From positions 248,001 to 312,000 of the forward strand of contig NZ_JAJBBR010000008.1 in assembly GCF_020532555.1 (NCBI RefSeq): 64,000 nt of DNA, given 5' to 3'. Of the stretch, positions 59,111 through 64,000 are shown piece after piece. The notes under the pieces were generated by a model. That model was not told the DNA's origin. It saw only the letters and a program-made list of their open reading frames with translations, and did no database searches. The stretch is from Microvirga lenta. Lineage in GTDB: Bacteria > Pseudomonadota > Alphaproteobacteria > Rhizobiales > Beijerinckiaceae. The translations under genes and the position numbers were made by a program. Each line of letters begins with the position of its first letter. The stretch's first letter is position 1.

Positions 59111-60127
59111 ATGCGCGCGACAACGAAGGATCACCGCGTGGCGTCGCCCGAGCTCAGCGTCATCATTCCCGTTCACAACGAGAGCGCCAATATCGCGCCC
59201 TTGTGCGGCCGTCTGCTGCCGGTCCTGAACCGGATCACCTCCCGCTGGGAGGTCATCTTCGTCGACGACGGCAGCCGGGACGACACCCTGGACCTGATCA
59301 GAGCCCAAAGCCTGAAGGAGCCCCGGATCGGCGCGGTCTCCTTCAGCCGGAACTTCGGCAAGGAGATCGCCATCGCGGCGGGGCTCGACCATGCGCGCGG
59401 CGATGCGGTGGTCATCGCGGATGCGGACCTTCAGCACCCGCCGGAGATGATCGAGACCTTCGTGGAGCGCTGGAAGGAAGGCTACGACATGGTCTACGGC
59501 CAGCGCACGGACCGGTCGGACGAGACCCGGGCCAAGCGGGGCTTCGCCCATCTCTTCTACCGCCTCTTCGCCCGCTTCGGCGAAATCGAGCTGCCGCCCG
59601 GCGCGGGCGATTTCCGCCTCATCGACCGCAAGGGCGTGGACGTGCTGCGGGCGCTGGGCGAGAAGGCCCGGTTCTCCAAGGGCCTCTATGCCTGGATCGG
59701 CTTCAAGAGCACGGGCGTGCCCTTCGTGGTCGAGGAGCGCCTCCACGGCGCCACCAAGTGGAGCTTCAGGAAACTCTTTCGCTTCGCCTTCGACGGCATC
59801 GCCGCCTTCTCCACGGCCCCCTTGCGGATCTGGACCTATCTCGGCTTCCTGATCTCGTTCCTGGCCATCGCGACGGCCGTCTACTTCCTGGTGCGCACCA
59901 TGCTGTTCGGCACCGACCTCCCGGGCTTCCCGAGCCTCATCGTCTCGGTCATGTTCTTCTCCGGCATCCAGCTCATGTCGCTCGGCATCATCGGCGAGTA
60001 TGTCGGCCGCATCTTCGCGGAGGTGAAGCGGCGTCCGCTCTACGTGGTCTCCGAGCGGCTCGGCGGCGCGGCGGAGGTCGGGACGGGCCTCGTCCCGGAC
60101 GGCTCCCGGATGATGCGCCGGGTCTGA
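59111..60127 (+). CDS. Family 2 glycosyltransferase (polyprenyl-phosphate glycosyltransferase type)
   Basis: A 338-residue GT2 enzyme with two C-terminal membrane helices (about 240-262 and 275-300). Nucleotide-sugar motifs are SVIIPVHNESANI, VIFVDDGSRDDTL, VIADADLQHPPEMI and GDFRLIDRKGVDVL. It resembles GtrB/ArnC-like enzymes that load a sugar on undecaprenyl phosphate. It is divergent from the deacetylase and 3 bp before murJ, which supports a lipid-linked sugar role. Confidence 0.9.
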   Translation: MRATTKDHRVASPELSVIIPVHNESANIAPLCGRLLPVLNRITSRWEVIFVDDGSRDDTLDLIRAQSLKEPRIGAVSFSRNFGKEIAIAAGLDHARGDAVVIADADLQHPPEMIETFVERWKEGYDMVYGQRTDRSDETRAKRGFAHLFYRLFARFGEIELPPGAGDFRLIDRKGVDVLRALGEKARFSKGLYAWIGFKSTGVPFVVEERLHGATKWSFRKLFRFAFDGIAAFSTAPLRIWTYLGFLISFLAIATAVYFLVRTMLFGTDLPGFPSLIVSVMFFSGIQLMSLGIIGEYVGRIFAEVKRRPLYVVSERLGGAAEVGTGLVPDGSRMMRRV

Positions 60128-60130
60128 CCG

Positions 60131-61657
60131 ATGTTCAGGAAAATCCTTTCCGTCGGCGGCTGGACCCTCGTCTCCCGCCTCACCGGCTTCGTCCGCGACG
60201 TGGTGATCGCCGCCGTGATGGGCGTCGGCCTGGTGGCGGACGCCTTCCTGGTCGCCCTGCGCATCCCGAACCACTTCCGGGCGATCTTCAGCGAGGGCGC
60301 CTTCAACAGCGCGTTCCTGCCGACCTATGCCCAGGTGCTGGAGAGCGAGGGCGCGGCCCCTGCCCGTTCCTTCGCGAGCCGCATCACGACCCTGATGCTG
60401 ATCGTGCAGATCGGCGTGCTCGTCCTCGCCTTCGTCGGCATGCCGGTGGTCGTGACCCTGCTGGCGCCGGGCTTCACCGAGGATCCGGCGAAGTTCGACC
60501 TTGCCGTCACCCTGACCCGGATCACGTTTCCCTACCTGCTCTTCATCACCCTGGTGACGATCCTTTCGGGCATCCTCAATGCCCATGAGCGGTTCGCCGC
60601 CGCCGCCGCCGCGCCGGTCCTGCTCAACGTGGCCATCGTGGCGGCCCTGGGGGTGGCCTTCCTGTTTCCCAGCGCCGGCCATGCCGCCGCCTGGGGCGTG
60701 GCGGCCGCGGGCGTGCTCGAACTGTTGCTGGTCTGGTTCGCGGCCAAGCGGGCGAAGGCCGCGCCGGGGCTGGAGGCGCCGCGGCTCGACCCGGCCATGA
60801 AGCGCTTCTTCAAGACCCTCGGCCCGGCCGTGATCGGCTCGGCGGGCGTGCAGCTCGCCATGTTCGCGGACACGATCATCGCGTCCTTCCTGCCCACGGG
60901 CGCGGTCGCGTCCCTGTATTACGCCGACCGGCTCTACCAGCTTCCCCTGGGCGTCATCGGCATCGCGGCCGGCACCGTGGTCCTGCCCGAGATGAGCCGC
61001 CGCATCGCGGCGGGCGATGTCGGCGCCGCCCACAACGCGCAGAACCGGGCCATGGGCATGACCCTGGCGCTCGCCGCGCCCTTCCTCGTGGCCTTCGTCG
61101 CCATGCCGGAACTCATCATGTCGGCCCTGTTCCAGCGCGGCGCCTTCGACGAGGCGGCGGCGGAGCGCTCCGGCGCGGTGCTCGCCGCCTATGCGCTGGC
61201 GCTGCCGCCCGCGGTGCTGATCCGCTCCGCGGTCGCAAGCTTCTACTCGCGCTCCGACACGGTGACGCCGCTCATCGCCTCCCTCTCGGCGGTGGCGGTC
61301 AACATCCTCACCAAGGTCCTGCTCATGGACCGTTTCGGCGTCGTCGGGCTCGCGCTCGGCACCGCCGTCGGGATCTGGGTGAATTTCGGCCTCCTCGTCA
61401 TCCTCGCCTGGCGCCGGGACTGGATGGCGCCGAGCGGGGCGCTCGCCCGCACGCTCGCGGCGGTGGCCGCGGCGAGCGTGGTGCTGGCGGCCTTCGCCTG
61501 GCTCGCGCCCGCGCCGCTCTCGGCCTGGACGGACACCCTGTCCGTGTGGCGCAACGAGATCCTCCTCGGCCTTCTCGGCACGGGCGGGGCGCTGGTCTAC
61601 GGCGCGGTGCTGCTCATCTCGCTGAAGGTTCTGGGAGTCAGGCTCTCGCGCCGCTGA
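60131..61657 (+). CDS. murJ: Lipid II flippase MurJ
   Basis: A 508-residue MVF-family membrane protein with about 14 helices. The start (MFRKILSVGGWTLVSRLTGFVRDVVIAAVMGVG, then FLVALRIPNHFRAIFSEGAFNSAFLP) and GSAGVQLAMFADTIIASFLPTGAVASLYYADRLYQLPLGVIGIA are the MurJ signature. It exports lipid-linked peptidoglycan precursor. It follows the glycosyltransferase by 3 bp. Its end overlaps a convergent cyclase gene by 20 bp. Confidence 0.95.
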   Translation: MFRKILSVGGWTLVSRLTGFVRDVVIAAVMGVGLVADAFLVALRIPNHFRAIFSEGAFNSAFLPTYAQVLESEGAAPARSFASRITTLMLIVQIGVLVLAFVGMPVVVTLLAPGFTEDPAKFDLAVTLTRITFPYLLFITLVTILSGILNAHERFAAAAAAPVLLNVAIVAALGVAFLFPSAGHAAAWGVAAAGVLELLLVWFAAKRAKAAPGLEAPRLDPAMKRFFKTLGPAVIGSAGVQLAMFADTIIASFLPTGAVASLYYADRLYQLPLGVIGIAAGTVVLPEMSRRIAAGDVGAAHNAQNRAMGMTLALAAPFLVAFVAMPELIMSALFQRGAFDEAAAERSGAVLAAYALALPPAVLIRSAVASFYSRSDTVTPLIASLSAVAVNILTKVLLMDRFGVVGLALGTAVGIWVNFGLLVILAWRRDWMAPSGALARTLAAVAAASVVLAAFAWLAPAPLSAWTDTLSVWRNEILLGLLGTGGALVYGAVLLISLKVLGVRLSRR

Positions 61658-62816
61658 TCGAGGCCAGGGTGAACAGCTCCCGCTCGGCCGCGATCCCGCG
61701 CAGGCGCTGGCGGCCGAGGGGGCGCACGGGCAGCGGGCTCGCATCCGCGATCCTCTCGGACATGACGACCGCGCAATCGAGCTCCCGGCACAGCGCCTCC
61801 ATGCGGCTCGCCTCGTTGACCACCGGGCCGATGACCGTGAAGTCGAGACGGCCGGCGGCGCCGATATTGCCGTAGAACACGTCGCCGCAATGGAGCGCGA
61901 TGTCGAGGTGGAGCGCGGTCTCGCCCTCGTAGAGGCGGTTGACGGCGTCGTTGCGGGCCAGCGCCGCCTCGGCCGCGCGCACGGCGGCGGCGCAGGCGGC
62001 CTCCGAGGGCTGCTCTTCGGTGATGGGGAAAGCCGCGAGAAGCCCGTCGCCCATGAATTTCAGCACCTCGCCGCCCTGCTCGGCCACGGGATCTGCCATG
62101 GCTTCGAGATGCCGGTCGAGGCGTTCGATGAGCTGCGTCCCGCCCCCGTCGGCAAGGGCGCTGAAGCCGCGCAGATCGGCGAACATCAGCGCCGCCGTGA
62201 TGGTGGTGCCGAGGCCGCGCCGGATCTCGCCGCTCAGCACGCGGCGGCCCGCAGAGAGGCCCACATAGGTGTCGAGGATGCCGACGGTCAGGTCGAACAG
62301 GGTCATGCGGTAGGCGGCAAGCGCCAGCAGGGGCAGCACGGCGTCGATGCGCGCGACCTCCTCCGGGGAGAAGCCGCCGTCGCGGTGGGACGAGAGCGCC
62401 GCCGCGCAGCCGCGAAGATCGGGAGCCGCGGCATTCTCGAAGCTGAACAGGCGGGCGAGATAATCCGTGCCGCCTATCTGCCTGACGTCCTCGAACACGG
62501 CGAAAGCCTCCGCGTCGGGTCCGTCGAAGCGCCAGTGGCGCTTCATCTCCCCGATCCTGAGCAGATGGCCGAAGGGACTGACCTCGAAGGCGTCGTTGTT
62601 GCGCTCATGGGAGACGCCTTCGACGGACAGACCGGCGGAGCGCGTCCAGACATGGTTGTAGACGCGGAATGTCGGATTGACCGTCGGCAGGGCGAGATAG
62701 GCCCGCGCCACGGGAATGCCTTCCGCCGCGAGTCCTTCGGCAAACCCGGCGAGCAGCGGGGCGACGCCTGTGCCGCTCAGGCCCTGTTGGATGATCCAGC
62801 TTTCGAGATTCGTCAT
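61638..62816 (-). CDS. Class III adenylate/guanylate cyclase
   Basis: A 392-residue protein. A helical N-terminus with a sensory-like domain (about 10-180) is followed by the class III cyclase domain (about 200-392): LMFADLRGFSALADGGG with metal aspartate, LKFMGDGLLAAFP, LHCGDVFYGNIGAAGRLDFTVIGPVVNEASRMEAL. ATG 62816 gives MTNLESWIIQQGLSG. Adenylate is the common substrate, but guanylate is not excluded. The regulation is unknown. Confidence 0.9.
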   Translation of the reverse strand: MTNLESWIIQQGLSGTGVAPLLAGFAEGLAAEGIPVARAYLALPTVNPTFRVYNHVWTRSAGLSVEGVSHERNNDAFEVSPFGHLLRIGEMKRHWRFDGPDAEAFAVFEDVRQIGGTDYLARLFSFENAAAPDLRGCAAALSSHRDGGFSPEEVARIDAVLPLLALAAYRMTLFDLTVGILDTYVGLSAGRRVLSGEIRRGLGTTITAALMFADLRGFSALADGGGTQLIERLDRHLEAMADPVAEQGGEVLKFMGDGLLAAFPITEEQPSEAACAAAVRAAEAALARNDAVNRLYEGETALHLDIALHCGDVFYGNIGAAGRLDFTVIGPVVNEASRMEALCRELDCAVVMSERIADASPLPVRPLGRQRLRGIAAERELFTLASISGARA

Positions 62817-62881
62817 GGCGCGCAATCTAGCATTCCGCAAAGGAATGTTCGCTCGTAGCGTGGCGGATCGGCGAAGCGGGA

Positions 62882-63601
62882 CTACCGGCTCGCGTGGCGT
62901 GCCGCGCCGCCCGTACCCGCGATCTCGGTCAGGAGCTTGCGCCGCGCCGCGACCGCGAAGGGCTGCGTCTCGTTCGCGATCTCCACGAAGGAGCCCGGCC
63001 CGCCGATGACGTTCTGGCCGTAATAATCCTCCAGCGGCATCCCGCCGGGCCCGCCCGGCCGGCCGCTGCCGGGACGGCGGATCGCCAGGGCATTGATGGT
63101 GAAGCCCTTGGCGAGCGCATCCGCCCGCGCCTCCTCCAGCGGGCGCCCGCCCCGGTTCGCTCCGTCGCCGGACACGTCGATCACCTTGCGGGTGCCATCA
63201 TGGGCGTTCGTTTCCACGAGGCGGACGGAGAAGTCGATGGCGTTGGAGATGGAATTGTAGCCGTAGGCGCCCCGGGGCGCGCTCATGAGCTTGTCGGCGA
63301 AGACCTGGGCGCTCGCGGCGTCGCGGATCACGTGCCAATCGACGATGAGCACCTGCGAACTCGGCCCGCCCCACTCCATGTAGGCGACCGCGATGACGCC
63401 GAGGGGGCCGTTCCTGATCCCGTTGAGCACGTCCTCGCTCGTCAGCGCATCGGCCCAGCCCTTGCGCTGGAGGCGCAGTTCCTCGTCGTCGATGGAGCCG
63501 GAGCCGTCCGCCGCGAAGACGAGTTCGAGATCGACGGATTCGGCGCGGGCCGCTCCCATCGCGAGGCCGAGAGCGAGCAGGCTGGTCAGTGCAAGGCGCA
63601 T
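62882..63601 (-). CDS. DUF1194 von Willebrand factor A-like protein
   Basis: A 239-residue secreted protein. ATG 63601 has GGAG 8 nt upstream and starts a signal peptide (MRLALTSLLALGLAMGAARA). The DUF1194 body shows the MIDAS-like VFAADGSGSIDDEELRLQRKGWADAL, VAYMEWGGPSSQVLIVDW, VIDVSGDGANRGGRP and TINALAIRR. Two in-frame starts upstream (63625, 63649) are less likely. A metal-dependent adhesion or scaffold role is inferred from the fold. Confidence 0.88.
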   Translation of the reverse strand: MRLALTSLLALGLAMGAARAESVDLELVFAADGSGSIDDEELRLQRKGWADALTSEDVLNGIRNGPLGVIAVAYMEWGGPSSQVLIVDWHVIRDAASAQVFADKLMSAPRGAYGYNSISNAIDFSVRLVETNAHDGTRKVIDVSGDGANRGGRPLEEARADALAKGFTINALAIRRPGSGRPGGPGGMPLEDYYGQNVIGGPGSFVEIANETQPFAVAARRKLLTEIAGTGGAARHASR

Positions 63602-63738
63602 CGGAAGGCTCCACCGCAGTTCCATGAAAGGGACACACGATGGAGCCATCTAGGGCGTTCTTCCGGCGAAGGGCCGAGGGGACCGGATCACAACTTCGTT
63701 GAGACCGGCCCTCAGCCCTTCCCGGCCGGGAGAGACGG

Positions 63739-64000
63739 TCAGCGGGCCTTCAGCAGGTCGCCGACCTCGAGCAGGACGAACTCGTTGTCGTCCGCCTTGT
63801 TGGGCTCGCGGCTCGACGAGAAGGGAAGGTTGTTGTCGTTGCCGACGATGATGTGACGGTCGTCGACCACGTCCACGTTCTCGATGGTGAAGAACGGGAA
63901 GGTGAGCATCGTGTCGTTCAGCGGCTTGCGGGCCTTCTTGTTCGGATCGGCGATCTGCATGAGATCGACATAGCCGATCTTGCGGACGGGCGCGTTCGCG
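63739..64000 (-). CDS. Phytase-like esterase, C-terminal part (runs off the window)
   Basis: The visible end encodes 86 residues: KIGYVDLMQIADPNKKARKP, then TFPFFTIENVDVVDDRHIIVGNDNNLPFSSSREPNKADDNEFVLLEVGDLL. This matches the C-terminus of 'esterase-like activity of phytase' proteins, extracytoplasmic beta-propellers. The N-terminal part is beyond the window edge. Confidence 0.72.
   Translation of the reverse strand, partial: ANAPVRKIGYVDLMQIADPNKKARKPLNDTMLTFPFFTIENVDVVDDRHIIVGNDNNLPFSSSREPNKADDNEFVLLEVGDLLKAR

Noticed and set aside
59108-61744. An 878-codon frame antisense to the glycosyltransferase and murJ
   Set aside because: Composition (His, Asp, Gly, Arg) and lack of domains mark it as a shadow of two well-defined genes.

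Overview
The window is about 68-70% GC and reads as a chromosomal segment of an alphaproteobacterium of the order Hyphomicrobiales (Rhizobiales), most like Microvirga or another Methylobacteriaceae. The taxon is an inference. It rests on the company of a MucR/Ros regulator, HWE-type histidine kinases, an FtrA-like regulator, DUF2336, DUF6456 and DUF1491 proteins, YcgN, SufE and a rhizobial-type gene transfer agent (GTA) cluster.

Left edge (1-1392, minus strand): a two-component operon, with a secreted PepSY-like protein, an OmpR-type response regulator and a sensor kinase cut by the window edge.

GTA region (1439-26394): a nearly complete GTA structural cluster on the minus strand, transcribed from high to low coordinates. 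The order is LamG-like and small leading genes, g1 and g2 (terminase), g3 (portal), two g3.5-like genes, g4 (protease), g5 (capsid), g6, g7, g8, g9 (tail tube), g10, g10.1, g11 (tape measure), g12, g13, g14, g15 (megatron), then a DUF2793 fibre, a GH108 lysozyme and a holin-like protein. There is no integrase, replication or repressor module, which fits a GTA and not a prophage. The cluster is heavily interrupted. On the opposite strand lie two secreted trypsin-like proteases (between g5 and g6), a DUF465 gene, a DUF4174 gene and a lipoprotein-like reading frame. Same-strand additions are DUF2267, an ABM-fold protein, a PD-(D/E)XK-like protein and a glycine-zipper lipoprotein. g8 carries an apparent frameshift. 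A frameshifted remnant of a second g11 sits just behind g10.1. Most gaps hold palindromic intergenic repeats of three or four families. A strong promoter overlapped by an SOS-like box, followed by an intrinsic terminator, lies upstream of the first gene. My reading is that this GTA is decaying or unconventionally transcribed.

Region 26.4-36 kb: a low-GC two-gene island (HEPN-like protein plus an unknown partner), a Pcm-like methyltransferase, an EEP-family nuclease/phosphatase, small membrane proteins, an HWE kinase, an orphan TRAP-type binding protein, a DUF2939 protein, a 26-residue membrane micropeptide and an AI-2E-family permease.

Region 35.8-50 kb: YcgN, penicillin-binding protein 1A, a DUF1214/DUF1254 pair with a GNAT acetyltransferase, DUF2336, DUF1491, a peptidoglycan-binding membrane protein, a DivJ/PleC-like kinase, SufE, DUF6456, a rhodanese divergent from an FtrA-like regulator, and a MucR regulator. 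Two more copies of the main repeat family lie here.

Region 50-64 kb: an S9 oligopeptidase, a PAS/GAF/HWE kinase, an isochorismatase-fold hydrolase, an acidic membrane protein, Fe/Mn superoxide dismutase, an M48 metalloprotease, a ChbG/HpnK-type deacetylase divergent from a polyprenyl-phosphate-type glycosyltransferase with MurJ, a class III adenylate cyclase, a DUF1194 protein and the C-terminus of a phytase-like esterase.
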